Shown: in pieces, positions 1 through 9,061 of the stretch | Layout: every line of letters starts with the position of its first letter | Numbering within the stretch: position 1 is the stretch's first letter | DNA from: Pseudomonadota bacterium | Lineage (GTDB): Bacteria > Pseudomonadota > Gammaproteobacteria > Acidiferrobacterales > UBA6901 | Assembly: GCA_021819085.1 (NCBI GenBank) | Contig: JAKASJ010000006.1 | Coordinates: 62,001 to 126,000, forward strand | Length of the DNA: 64,000 nucleotides | Direction: 5' to 3' | Notes under the pieces: model-generated | Seen by the model: the letters and a program-made list of their open reading frames with translations, nothing else | Database searches by the model: none | Told to the model about the DNA's origin: nothing | Translations under genes and position numbers: made by a program

Positions 1-1458
1 CTCAGCCTCGGGCTGGTCGTTGTGCCGCTGTTCTATAACGACAGGGCCGAGAACATGGCGTGGTGCATGAATGACGCCGGCGTGAGCCTGCTTTTGCTCG
101 AGGATGGTGTGTTGTGGAGAGATCTGCGCGCTCAGGTTCCGACGCTCATTCGTGTGGTCTGCATCAACGATGCGCCTGCGGGCGATGAGACCGCAGTCGC
201 TGCATCAGCATGGCTTCCGGCGCGAGGTGAAAGCCTGGATGAAGGTCCTGCGCGTGCCACAGACCTGGCAACCCTGGTTTACACATCGGGCACGACGGGC
301 CGGCCGAAAGGTGTGATGCTGAGCCACCGCAATATCGCGAGCAACGTCAGCGCCAGTCTCGATGCCGTGCCGATCGTGAATGCCGAAGATGTCTTTCTTT
401 CGTTTCTGCCGCTTTCGCACATGTTCGAGCGTACTGTCGGCTACTACCTGTCCATGTGCATCGGCGCCAGTACCGTTTTCGCGCGCAGCATCACGGAACT
501 TCCGGAGGATCTCCTGAGCCAGCGTCCAACGATGCTGGTGTGTGTCCCGCGAATCTTCGAACGCATCTATGCCCGAATGCAGGAGAGCCTGCCGCCCGGT
601 TCCTTCCGCCGGCGCCTTTTCGACCTGGCAGTGAATGTCGGGTGGAGGCGCTTCGCCGGCCAGGCGCGGCCGGGCGATGCGCTCCTTTGGCCTCTGCTTG
701 ATGTGCTTGTTGCGCGCAAGCTGCGCCGCCGGCTGGGGGGGCGCATGCGTCTGATCGTTTCCGGTGCCGCAGCGCTCGCGCCGCAGTTGTCGCGCACGTT
801 TCTCGGGCTCGGACTTCCTTTGCTGCAGGGATATGGGCTCACCGAGTTTTCGCCCGTCGTGAGCTGCAACCGTCTTGAGGATAACGACCCCACTTCGGTC
901 GGCCGGCCGGTCACCGGGGTTGAAATCAGGACCCTCGGCGATGGCGAGTTGCTGGTGCGCGGACCGGAAGTGATGCTCGGCTACTGGAACAATCCGGCCG
1001 CCACCGGTGCCGTGGTCGACGCCGAAGGTTGGTTGCACACCGGCGACATGGTGCGCATCGAGGGGGGGCGGATTTACGTTGTCGGACGCGCCAAGGAAAT
1101 CATCGTGCTCAGCAATGGGGAAAAGGTTCCGCCGGCGGATGCCGAGCAGGCGATTATGCTCGATCCAGTCTTCCAGCAGGTGATGGTGGTGGGTGAAGGC
1201 CGCCCGCGCCTCGGACTTCTGGTGGTGAGCGGACTTGCTGACGAGCGTGCCCTGTGCGAGCGCGCCAACGCCCAGCTGCGGAATTTCCCCGGGTACGCGC
1301 GGATATATCACATCGCGCGCATTGCCGAAGCGTGGACAGTGGAGAATGACCTGCTCACGCCGACGCTCAAGCTGCGCCGGAACAGGATCGAGGAGCGTTT
1401 CGCCAGAGAGATCGAAAACATGTACCGCAGCCGGGATCTGTGTCGCCAGACACGGTGA
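1..1458 (+). CDS. Long-chain fatty-acid--CoA ligase (AMP-binding), 5' end missing
   Basis: This is the C-terminal ~485 residues of an adenylate-forming acyl-CoA ligase; the frame is open to the first base, so the gene starts outside the window and the GTG at 22 is probably internal. The P-loop motif YTSGTTGRPKG lies near 277-312, and further on come the YGLTE adenine-binding motif, the HTGD motif of the hinge region and a late lysine-containing segment (PTLKLRR) that fits the catalytic lysine. The family activates fatty acids with ATP to acyl-AMP and then acyl-CoA at the inner membrane. The exact chain-length preference cannot be read from the sequence. It converges on prmB with only 21 bases between the stops. 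Confidence 0.9.
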   Translation, partial: LSLGLVVVPLFYNDRAENMAWCMNDAGVSLLLLEDGVLWRDLRAQVPTLIRVVCINDAPAGDETAVAASAWLPARGESLDEGPARATDLATLVYTSGTTGRPKGVMLSHRNIASNVSASLDAVPIVNAEDVFLSFLPLSHMFERTVGYYLSMCIGASTVFARSITELPEDLLSQRPTMLVCVPRIFERIYARMQESLPPGSFRRRLFDLAVNVGWRRFAGQARPGDALLWPLLDVLVARKLRRRLGGRMRLIVSGAAALAPQLSRTFLGLGLPLLQGYGLTEFSPVVSCNRLEDNDPTSVGRPVTGVEIRTLGDGELLVRGPEVMLGYWNNPAATGAVVDAEGWLHTGDMVRIEGGRIYVVGRAKEIIVLSNGEKVPPADAEQAIMLDPVFQQVMVVGEGRPRLGLLVVSGLADERALCERANAQLRNFPGYARIYHIARIAEAWTVENDLLTPTLKLRRNRIEERFAREIENMYRSRDLCRQTR

Positions 1459-1479
1459 GGCGGACGCCAGGGACGCAGG

Positions 1480-2460
1480 CTATCTGCAGTCCGGAATTTC
1501 CAATGGTTTACGCAACGTCGCACGCTGGCGCACCAGCTCCGCCTGGTCCATCAGGAAAACGCTTTCATCTCCACTGCGCGTGGTTAGCCACACAAATGGA
1601 ACCAGAGGGAAGCGCAGTTCCAGCGCTTCGCGGCTGTTGCCGACCTCTACGACCAGAATTCCGCCGGATGTCAGGTGATCCTCGGCCTGGGCAAGAATGC
1701 GCGCTGCCGCCTCCAGGCCGTCGGCTCCCGAGGCAAGCGCCAGCTCCGGTTCGTGGCGGTACTCGGCCGGAAGCGACGCCAGCTCGCCTGCGGCAACATA
1801 CGGTGGGTTGCTCACGATAAGGTCGTACCGTTCGCCGCCCAGCGCGCCGAAGAGATCGGACTGGATCGGGCGCACCCGCGCCTCCAGGCCATGCGCCCCG
1901 ATATTGATCCGCGCCACCTCAAGCGCCTCGGCCGAGATATCTGCAGCATCCACCTGTGCCTGCGGGAAAGCCCTAGCGACTGCCACGGCAATGCAGCCGC
2001 TGCCGGTGCACAGATCGAGTGCGTGGCGCACGCGCCCCGCATCGATCCATGGTTGAAATTCCTCCAAGACAAATTCACCGATCAGAGAGCGCGGCACGAT
2101 GACCCGTTCGTCCACGTAGAACCTGAGACCCGCGAACCAGGCCTCTCGCAAAAGGTATGCTGCCGGTTTGCGCGTACGTATGCGCATTTCGATGATGTGT
2201 CGTGCACCAGCCAGATGCGATGCGTTTAAGGGTCTATCGAGCTGGCTTTCAAGGTCGGCGGGCGCCACGCCGATGGCCGATCCCACCAGCCACGCCGATT
2301 CGTCGAGAGCGTTGTCGGTACCGTGGCCGAACGTGACTCCGGCCTCACGCAGTTGCCGTTCGCCCCAAAGCACCAGCTGGCGCACGGTTGTGGGTTGCGG
2401 GTGGGGTTTGGTGCTCATGGTCAGCGTCGATTGTACGGCATCCATCGGGACATTCGCCAT
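1480..2460 (-). CDS. prmB: Ribosomal protein uL3 N5-glutamine methyltransferase PrmB
   Basis: A 326-residue SAM-dependent methyltransferase of the HemK/PrmC-PrmB type. The SAM-binding motif CTGSG is at residues 151-155 and the catalytic NPPY tetrapeptide at 218-221. The N-terminal segment with FGHGTDNA..E and the phrase ELALASGADGL are typical of PrmB rather than PrmC. The enzyme methylates a glutamine of ribosomal protein L3. The ATG at 2418 (MSTKPH) is a second possible start and would give a length closer to the usual ~310 residues; neither start has a strong ribosome binding site. The usual partner aroC is not adjacent. Confidence 0.9.
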   Translation of the reverse strand: MANVPMDAVQSTLTMSTKPHPQPTTVRQLVLWGERQLREAGVTFGHGTDNALDESAWLVGSAIGVAPADLESQLDRPLNASHLAGARHIIEMRIRTRKPAAYLLREAWFAGLRFYVDERVIVPRSLIGEFVLEEFQPWIDAGRVRHALDLCTGSGCIAVAVARAFPQAQVDAADISAEALEVARINIGAHGLEARVRPIQSDLFGALGGERYDLIVSNPPYVAAGELASLPAEYRHEPELALASGADGLEAAARILAQAEDHLTSGGILVVEVGNSREALELRFPLVPFVWLTTRSGDESVFLMDQAELVRQRATLRKPLEIPDCR

Positions 2461-2549
2461 TGCGCTGCCGTGCCAAAAGGTGCTGAAATCAGACCCGCGG
2501 CTGCCGGTGCGCCGGACGGCACGGCAATTTACCTAAGGAAGCGTATGAG

Positions 2550-3617
2550 ATGAGCCAGTTGTTCTCGCCCTTGAAACTGCGCGGGCTGAATTTCAAGAAC
2601 CGCATCTTTGTTTCCCCCATGTGTCAATACTCGGCGCCGGATGGAATCGCCACTTCCTGGCACCTGGTGCATCTCGGAAGCCGTGCGGTGGGAGGCGCAG
2701 CGCTGGTGATGACCGAGGCTGCCGCAGTGAGCCAGGCAGGCCGTATCTCGCCGTGGGATCTCGGAATCTGGTCGGACACGCACGCCCAGGCACTGGCGCC
2801 GATCGCAGGTTTCATCAGTGAGCACGGCGCGGTGCCCGCAATCCAGCTGGCACATGCCGGACGCAAAGCATCGACCGATGTGCCGTGGCGTGGTGGCCGC
2901 CCGGTGCCCACGGACGAGGGAGGATGGCAGCCGCTTGCACCTAGCGCGATGCCCTTCGCTCCGGATTCCCCTGTTCCCGCCGCGCTTTGCAGCGCAGACA
3001 TCGATCGTGTGGTCGGGGACTTCACCGATGCGGCGCGCCGCAGTCTCGACGCCGGTTTCAGGGTGGCGGAAATACACATGGCGCACGGCTACCTGCTTCA
3101 TGAATTTCTATCGCCGCTCAGCAACCGTCGCAATGACGAGTACGGCGGCAGTCTGGTGAACCGTCTGCGTTTTCCGTTGCGTGTCGCACAGGCGGTGCGC
3201 GCGGTATGGCCGCAGGACCTTCCGGTATTCGTGCGCATTTCCGCCACGGACTGGGTCGAAGGTGGCTGGGACCTAGAGCAGTCGATACATCTCGTACGCC
3301 GGCTGAAGGAGGCGGGCATCGACTTCATCGATTGTTCCAGTGGCGGCGTGATCCCGGACGCTCGCATCCCGGCAGGCCCGGGATTTCAGGTTCCGTTCGC
3401 GACCGCAGTCCGGCACGAGGCGCAAATCGCCACAGGCGCTGTGGGATTCGTCACCGACCCATTTCAAGCGGAGCAGATCGTGGCGACCGGACTTGCTGAT
3501 GCTGTTTTGCTCGCCCGGCAATTGCTGCGCGACCCCTATTGGCCGCTGCATGCCGCCCGTGCCCTTGCCGTCGACCTGCCATGGCCAGCACAGTACGAAC
3601 GGGCAAAACTGCGCTGA
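2550..3617 (+). CDS. NADH:flavin oxidoreductase, YqjM-like old yellow enzyme
   Basis: A 355-residue FMN-dependent ene-reductase of the old yellow enzyme superfamily, YqjM branch. Visible features are SPMCQYS near residue 25 (the redox-sensitive cysteine of the YqjM group), EIHMAHGYLLHEFLSPLSN near 174-192 with the paired histidines that hold the substrate carbonyl, and a DEYGGS loop after it. Such enzymes reduce activated C=C bonds using NAD(P)H in the cytoplasm; the physiological substrate is not inferable. An AGGAAG-like site precedes the ATG. It stands alone between prmB and tesA, both on the other strand. Confidence 0.9.
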   Translation: MSQLFSPLKLRGLNFKNRIFVSPMCQYSAPDGIATSWHLVHLGSRAVGGAALVMTEAAAVSQAGRISPWDLGIWSDTHAQALAPIAGFISEHGAVPAIQLAHAGRKASTDVPWRGGRPVPTDEGGWQPLAPSAMPFAPDSPVPAALCSADIDRVVGDFTDAARRSLDAGFRVAEIHMAHGYLLHEFLSPLSNRRNDEYGGSLVNRLRFPLRVAQAVRAVWPQDLPVFVRISATDWVEGGWDLEQSIHLVRRLKEAGIDFIDCSSGGVIPDARIPAGPGFQVPFATAVRHEAQIATGAVGFVTDPFQAEQIVATGLADAVLLARQLLRDPYWPLHAARALAVDLPWPAQYERAKLR

Positions 3618-3705
3618 AGCGCTGCATCAATAAATAATGTGGAAAGCTGATCGCGCCGATCATTCCGCGTTGCGCAGGGTTTCCCGGAGCCGCTTCCGGT
3701 GGAGT

Positions 3706-4395
3706 TCAATGTGGCAGCGTTCCTCGGGCTTCGCGCGTAGCTGCAGATCTCTGCATGATCCCGGCCGTTCGTTGAACGGGTGCGGTCCGGCCACGCAGCA
3801 TCGGTTTGAGTACGCGCCAGAGGTTTTCGAGCACCCTCGGTTCACCCGCCGCCCGGGGATGCAGTCCATCCGGTTGCATCAATTGTGGCTCCAAGGCTAC
3901 TCCCTGAAGCAGGAACGGAACGAGCGGCACATGATATTCGCGCGACAGATCAAGGTAGATCCGGTGAAACCCGTCGGCGTAAGCCTGGCCGTAATTGGTC
4001 GGCAGGTACATGCCGACCAGCAGCACGCGCGCTTCGTGATGAAGAGCCATGGCGATCATGGCGGAAAGATTGGCGCGCATCTCTGTCAGCGGGAGCCCAC
4101 GCAGACCATCATTTGCCCCAAGCTCGATGATCACGACCTGCGGACGGTGACGCGCCAGCGCCGCGGGCAGGCGTGCGCGCCCACTGCTGGTCGTATCGCC
4201 GCTGATGCTGGCATTAACCACATGGTAGCGATAGCCTTGTTTTTCGAGCCGTTGTTGTAGCAGAGCCGGCCAGGCCGTGTGCAGAGCAATGCCATAGCCC
4301 GCACTCAGGCTGTCACCCACGACAAGTATTGCCGGCATGGCGGCTGCAGCATTGCCGGCGAACAGCAGCAGTGCGTAAAGCAGAAATCGTCGCAT
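3706..4395 (-). CDS. tesA: Arylesterase / lysophospholipase-thioesterase TesA (SGNH hydrolase)
   Basis: A 229-residue SGNH/GDSL hydrolase. A hydrophobic leader ending near AAAA (residues ~1-19) indicates export to the periplasm. The nucleophile block GDSLSAGYG is at residues 27-35, followed by the GAND block and by PDGLHP carrying the catalytic Asp/His. This matches TesA-type thioesterase I/arylesterase. The gene is divergent from the ABC ATPase at 4413 with 17 bases between start codons, the same arrangement as tesA and ybbA in enteric bacteria. The C-terminal ~25 residues, rich in arginine and threonine, extend past the usual family end. Confidence 0.92.
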   Translation of the reverse strand: MRRFLLYALLLFAGNAAAAMPAILVVGDSLSAGYGIALHTAWPALLQQRLEKQGYRYHVVNASISGDTTSSGRARLPAALARHRPQVVIIELGANDGLRGLPLTEMRANLSAMIAMALHHEARVLLVGMYLPTNYGQAYADGFHRIYLDLSREYHVPLVPFLLQGVALEPQLMQPDGLHPRAAGEPRVLENLWRVLKPMLRGRTAPVQRTAGIMQRSAATREARGTLPH

Positions 4396-4412
4396 GGCGA
4401 GGGTATTACACC

Positions 4413-5138
4413 ATGTACATGGTGCAGGCGCAAAAGCTCAGCAAGCGCGTGGCGAGCCCGGAAGGAACGCTTACGCTGCTCGATGCGGTCGATCTGGAAG
4501 TTGTCGCGGGAGAGGCATGCGCCATAGTTGGTGCATCCGGATCCGGGAAGTCGACCTTGCTCGGCCTGCTTGCCGGGCTCGATGCCCCCAGTTCCGGGCG
4601 CGTGCTGCTGGACGGCGTCGACCTGGGTACGCTTGACGAGGACGGGCGCGCGCGGTTGCGCGCCGGGCGCGTGGGCTTCGTGTTCCAGTCGTTTCAGCTG
4701 CTCCCCTCTCTCACTGCCCTCGAGAACGTCATGCTTCCGCTGGAGCTTACCGGGCGCACGGCGCCGGGGCGCACGGCGCGGGAGGTTCTCGCGCGAGTCG
4801 GACTGGCAGACCGCCTGCGCCACTATCCCAGCCAGCTGTCCGGTGGCGAGCAGCAGCGTGTGGCGATCGCACGTGCGTTTGCGTCAAGCCCGAAGATCCT
4901 GTTTGCCGACGAGCCCACCGGGAATCTCGACCAAGCTACCGGTGAACGCGTGATCGACCTGATATTTTCGCTCAATCGTGAGCGCGCGACCACCATCTTG
5001 CTCGTTACCCATGATGAAGCGGTGGCCGCGCATTGCCACCGCCGGCTGCACCTTGCAGCCGGCCGATTGCGGGACGATTCCGGACCTGGTGCGGACAGAC
5101 AGCTCGATCTGCCGGGGGCCGCCGGTGAGAATATTTAG
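4413..5138 (+). CDS. ybbA: ABC transporter ATP-binding protein, YbbA/LolD-like
   Basis: A 241-residue ABC ATPase with Walker A GASGSGKST at residues 40-48, signature LSGGEQQ near 142-148, Walker B LFADEP near 163-168 and the switch histidine in VTHDE. The size and sequence fit the MacB/LolD family that works with FtsX-type permeases. The ATG at 4413 is chosen because the ABC domain begins right after it; an ATG at 4419 is an alternative and an upstream in-frame ATG at 4329 would run into tesA. The permease at 5125 overlaps the 3' end by 14 bases, so the two are translationally coupled. Confidence 0.92.
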   Translation: MYMVQAQKLSKRVASPEGTLTLLDAVDLEVVAGEACAIVGASGSGKSTLLGLLAGLDAPSSGRVLLDGVDLGTLDEDGRARLRAGRVGFVFQSFQLLPSLTALENVMLPLELTGRTAPGRTAREVLARVGLADRLRHYPSQLSGGEQQRVAIARAFASSPKILFADEPTGNLDQATGERVIDLIFSLNRERATTILLVTHDEAVAAHCHRRLHLAAGRLRDDSGPGADRQLDLPGAAGENI

Positions 5139-7617
5139 GCTCTCGCTGCTTGGCCTGCTGCGCGACTGGCGCGCGGGCGAGCTGCGGGTGCTGGGGCTGG
5201 CGCTTGTCATCGCCGTCGCGAGCACGACTGCGGTGGGGTTTTTCACCGACCGGGTAGGGCTGCTCATGGGGCGTCAGGCTTCGGCGCTACTGGGGGCAGA
5301 CCTCGCGGTTGTTTCTTCCGACCCTATCAGTCCCGGGTTTGCCGGTAATGCCCGTGGTCTTGGTCTCAAAATCGCGGAAACAGTCACATTTCCAAGCGTC
5401 GTACTCGCCGGCAGCAAGACCGAGCTGCTTGAGGTCAAATCCGTGAGCGCCGGTTATCCGCTGCGCGGAATGCTGCGGGTCGCGCAACTGCCCTATGGCA
5501 AGGAGCTGGCGACGCGCACCATTCCGGCGCCTGGTACGGTATGGCTAGGTCCGCGTGCACTCACCCGCCTCGGGCTGCGCATCGGCGACAAGATCAAGCT
5601 CGGCTCTTCGCTGCTTACGGTCGCCGAGGTCCTCGCCTACGAACCCGACCGCGGAGGTGACCTCTTCGGCATCGCGCCACGGCTGCTCATGAACCTTCAG
5701 GACATGCCGGCTACCGCGCTGATCGGTCCAGGCAGCCGTGTCACCTACCGCCTGCTCATCGCGGGTCCGGCGCCGGCACTCGCAAAGTTCCGACAGTGGA
5801 TCGACCGGCGCCTCGAACCAGGGGAACGCCTCGAAGACATTCACGATGCTCGCCCGCAACTGCGGGAGGCGCTCGATCGCGCGCAAAAATTTCTCGGGCT
5901 CGCTGCTCTGGTCAGCGTGTTGCTTGCCGGTGTTGCCATCGCAACTGCGACAAGGCGTTATGCCGCGCGCCATCTCGACGGCACGGCGGTCATGCGCTGT
6001 CTCGGGGCTACGCAGCGTTATGTCGTATGGCTTCACGTTCTGCAGATGCTGTGGCTCGGCCTGGTCGCCAGCCTAGCCGGTTGCGCGGTAGGTTACTTCG
6101 CGCAACAGGTCCTCGTGTACCTGCTTTCCGGGCTGGTCGCGGCGCCGCTTCCTCCGCCGTCCGGGTTCCCGGTCGTGTCCGGCCTGCTTACCGGCCTGGT
6201 TGCCCTGCTCGGTTTCGCTCTTCCGCCGGTGCTGCGACTGAAGGATGTCACTCCTGCTCGGGTGCTACGCCGTGACCTCGGCCAGTTGCCGGCGCGGACC
6301 TGGATGGTTTATGCCGCGGCACTGGCAGTCGCCACCGCGCTCATGCTGTGGCAAACACGTGACGTGGGGCTCACGGCCTACCTGCTGTCGGCTACCTCGC
6401 TTACGCTTGCCGGCCTGAGCGCTGTAGCGTATGCGCTGGTGCGCCTGCTCAGATTGCTGCGCGCACATTCGGGGGTTGCCTGGCGTCTCGGGCTCGCCGG
6501 CATCGCACGACGAGCCGGTACCAGTGTAGTGCAAATGGTCGCATTCGGGATCGGTATCATGCTGCTCTTGTTGTTGTCGCTGGTGCGCGGCGACCTGCTC
6601 AATGAATGGGAGCGCAGCCTTCCCCCGGGGGCGCCGAATCAGTTCGTCATCAATGTACAGCCTGAACAGGTCGCGCCACTGCGGCGGTTTTTCTTCGCCA
6701 ACGGGCTGAAGGACGTGGATCTCTACCCGATGGTGCGCGGGCGGCTGCTTGCCATCAATCACAGGCCAGTAGACGCTTCAAGCTACTCCGATATCCGTGC
6801 CCGCCATTTGGTCGAGAGGGAATTCAATCTGTCGTGGACCGTGCGGCCGCAGCCCGACAACCGCATCGTTGCCGGACAATGGTGGACTGCGGCGCAGTAC
6901 GGCAAGCCGTTGGCATCAGTCGAGCAGGGTCTCGCCAAGACCCTGCGGATAAAGCTCGGCGATACGCTCGAATACCGCATCGCAGACCGCGACCTTTCCG
7001 TACGGGTTGTGAATTTGCGGAAGGTCGAATGGGATTCCTTTCGCGTGAATTTCTTCGTAGTAACTCCGCCCGGCCTGCTCAACGGTTACCCGGCGACATA
7101 CATCACGAGTTTTCACCTTGCCGCGGACCGGCACGGACTGCTGCAGAAGCTGATGCAGCGTTTTCCCAACATTACCATTATCGATGTTCAGACCGTGATG
7201 GCCCAGGTGCGCAGCATCATGCATCGTGTGAATCTGTCCTTGGAATATGTATTTCTGTTTACACTGCTGGCCGGACTGACAGTGCTCTACGCCGCTCTCC
7301 AGGCCACGCAGGACGAACGTACGCACGAGGTTGCCGTGATGCGCGCCTTGGGGGCGACCACGCGCCAGCTCACGCTGAGCCTGGCGGTGGAATTCACCGC
7401 AATCGGGTTAATCGCCGGACTGCTGGCTGCCTTGGGGGCAACTGTCTCGGGTTACCTCCTCGCGCGGCACCTGTTCCATCTTCATTACCACGTTGATCCC
7501 AGGCTATGGCTCGCCGGACTGATCGGCGGCGGAGCCGGCGTCGGAACTTTTGGCGTATGGGGTACGCGCTTTGTGCTCGCGCGTCCGCCGCTGCAGACGC
7601 TGCGCGAATTTTCCTGA
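5125..7617 (+). CDS. ybbP: ABC transporter permease, FtsX-like, YbbP type
   Basis: An 830-residue membrane protein with the two FtsX-type permease blocks seen in YbbP: an N-terminal transmembrane segment followed by a large periplasmic domain, a middle cluster of hydrophobic helices, a second periplasmic domain, and a final helix bundle containing EVAVMRALGATTRQL, the typical FtsX coupling region. The GTG at 5125 is preferred since the frame upstream of it overlaps the ATPase and does not resemble the family. Together with the upstream ATPase it forms a MacB-class transporter. The substrate is unknown; the tesA neighbour suggests a role linked to lipids or the envelope, which is inference. 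Confidence 0.92.
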   Translation: MRIFRLSLLGLLRDWRAGELRVLGLALVIAVASTTAVGFFTDRVGLLMGRQASALLGADLAVVSSDPISPGFAGNARGLGLKIAETVTFPSVVLAGSKTELLEVKSVSAGYPLRGMLRVAQLPYGKELATRTIPAPGTVWLGPRALTRLGLRIGDKIKLGSSLLTVAEVLAYEPDRGGDLFGIAPRLLMNLQDMPATALIGPGSRVTYRLLIAGPAPALAKFRQWIDRRLEPGERLEDIHDARPQLREALDRAQKFLGLAALVSVLLAGVAIATATRRYAARHLDGTAVMRCLGATQRYVVWLHVLQMLWLGLVASLAGCAVGYFAQQVLVYLLSGLVAAPLPPPSGFPVVSGLLTGLVALLGFALPPVLRLKDVTPARVLRRDLGQLPARTWMVYAAALAVATALMLWQTRDVGLTAYLLSATSLTLAGLSAVAYALVRLLRLLRAHSGVAWRLGLAGIARRAGTSVVQMVAFGIGIMLLLLLSLVRGDLLNEWERSLPPGAPNQFVINVQPEQVAPLRRFFFANGLKDVDLYPMVRGRLLAINHRPVDASSYSDIRARHLVEREFNLSWTVRPQPDNRIVAGQWWTAAQYGKPLASVEQGLAKTLRIKLGDTLEYRIADRDLSVRVVNLRKVEWDSFRVNFFVVTPPGLLNGYPATYITSFHLAADRHGLLQKLMQRFPNITIIDVQTVMAQVRSIMHRVNLSLEYVFLFTLLAGLTVLYAALQATQDERTHEVAVMRALGATTRQLTLSLAVEFTAIGLIAGLLAALGATVSGYLLARHLFHLHYHVDPRLWLAGLIGGGAGVGTFGVWGTRFVLARPPLQTLREFS

Positions 7618-7896
7618 TCGCGGTGCGTGGTACACGCGACGGCGGGCGCATCCGTCGAGCGGATCGCCAGGCCGGAATCGGCGCGGCGTCGCCCGCGATT
7701 GTGCCGCCGGTCGTCCTCAATTCATCGAAGTGTCACGTTCGCGTCACATTCCTGGTCTAAATTCACGATCGACTCCGGGAACATCCATAGCGGCAGTACC
7801 CGGGTGGAAGGCGGTAACTACGGTTTTTGTGGTGTGGTTCCCGCCCGGTATGCCTCGATAGAAGCCGACGGTACTTTCAGCGAAGTGGGCGGACAA

Positions 7897-8592
7897 ATGA
7901 ATATCGATACTTTTTTGCAGGCGGCAAACTCGACCGGCGAAATTGTCTACCTGATGGCAGCGCTGCTGTTTATCGCCCTGACAATAGCGTTTGAGCGGAC
8001 GTGGTATCTCAGGCGCGCATTTATCGCGGGCAACCGGATCATCGCAAAGCTCGATTCGGTCAACCGACTCGAAGCGCAGCAGCTGCGGGATCTGGCGGAT
8101 GACTGCAAGAATCTGCCGCCGGCCCAGGTGTTGACAGCCACCGTCAAGCACGACCTGGATCACGACTTTGAGCGGCTTTCCGACAGGATCGAGGAGGCCA
8201 TATTGCGCGAGGCGCCCCGCGTCGATCGCTACCTCTGGGTGCTCGACACTATTGTCACCCTTGCGCCGCTGCTCGGTCTCCTGGGGACAATAGTGGGCAT
8301 GTTCAGCACATTCCATGTGCTCTCCAGCGGTGCAGGTGCATCGCCAAAAGTCACCGGCGGTGTAGCCGAGGCGCTGCTGGCAACCGCTTCGGGATTATTC
8401 GTGGCCATCATCGGGCTGGTGCTGTTCAACGGAGCCAGCAACCGGGTGCGCGTGATCCTGCATCAGCTCGAAACCCTGAAAGTTATGATCATCAACCGCA
8501 TGTATCCCCACTACCGGGTTCCGCTGCAGACCAGTCCGCACGGGCGTGAGCGGCTGGCCGGTCCGCGCGTGCTCAGGGCAGGAGAAATCTGA
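7897..8592 (+). CDS. MotA/TolQ/ExbB proton channel family protein
   Basis: A 231-residue inner-membrane protein with three hydrophobic segments: one near residues 14-32, and two in the C-terminal half containing LAPLLGLLGTIVGMF and EALLATASGLFVAIIGLVLFN, which are hallmark ExbB/TolQ helices. It would form the pentameric proton channel that powers an outer-membrane process together with the ExbD-like protein one base downstream. The ATG at 7897 is chosen because the reading frame upstream has no family character. No TonB or TolA partner is found beside it, so the assignment to ExbB, TolQ or a specialised paralogue stays open. Confidence 0.88.
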   Translation: MNIDTFLQAANSTGEIVYLMAALLFIALTIAFERTWYLRRAFIAGNRIIAKLDSVNRLEAQQLRDLADDCKNLPPAQVLTATVKHDLDHDFERLSDRIEEAILREAPRVDRYLWVLDTIVTLAPLLGLLGTIVGMFSTFHVLSSGAGASPKVTGGVAEALLATASGLFVAIIGLVLFNGASNRVRVILHQLETLKVMIINRMYPHYRVPLQTSPHGRERLAGPRVLRAGEI

Positions 8593-8593
8593 A

Positions 8594-8986
8594 GTGCGCT
8601 ACTTCGATAGGAAAAAGGCCCGCATCGAAATAATTCCGATGATCGACATCATGTTTTTCCTGCTGGTCTTTTTTATCATGATCACGCTGCGCATGATTCC
8701 GTCGACGGGGATCGTAACCAACCTTCCCCGCAGCTCTACGGCCAATGCAATGCCGCCGCCTAAAGTCCTGGTGGCGCTGGGGCCGGACGGAACCATTACC
8801 GTAGGTGGTCGCATGCTCTCTGCGGTCGAACTGACCGCCTTCCTGCAAAGCCGAGACCCGGCCCATGTCATTGTCACGATCGAGGGCGCGAAGCAGGCTT
8901 CCGTCCAGAACCTGATGACCGTGATGGATGCCTGCCGTGCAGCGGGGGTAACGCGCATCGGTCTGGCTGCCAGGCGACGCGGGTAG
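8594..8986 (+). CDS. ExbD/TolR family biopolymer transport protein
   Basis: A 130-residue protein with a short cytoplasmic N-terminus, one transmembrane helix (PMIDIMFFLLVFFIM, with the conserved aspartate essential for proton-driven motion) and a periplasmic domain. It starts with GTG one base after the stop of the ExbB-like gene and has AGGAGA ahead of it, so the two form an operon. ExbD/TolR dimers sit inside the ExbB/TolQ pentamer. Downstream the operon ends; the next gene is convergent. Confidence 0.9.
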   Translation: MRYFDRKKARIEIIPMIDIMFFLLVFFIMITLRMIPSTGIVTNLPRSSTANAMPPPKVLVALGPDGTITVGGRMLSAVELTAFLQSRDPAHVIVTIEGAKQASVQNLMTVMDACRAAGVTRIGLAARRRG

Positions 8987-9061
8987 CTCCTGAAAGCGCG
9001 TCCAGCGCGAACGTCGCCGGTTGCGTTCTTCCCGCCGGTCAGTGCCGGCGCGCGGCTCTTC

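Noticed and set aside
205..1311. Long minus-strand open frame opposite the acyl-CoA ligase
   Set aside because: It is an antisense shadow of a clear gene in GC-rich DNA; its translation is rich in His, Arg and Pro and matches no family.
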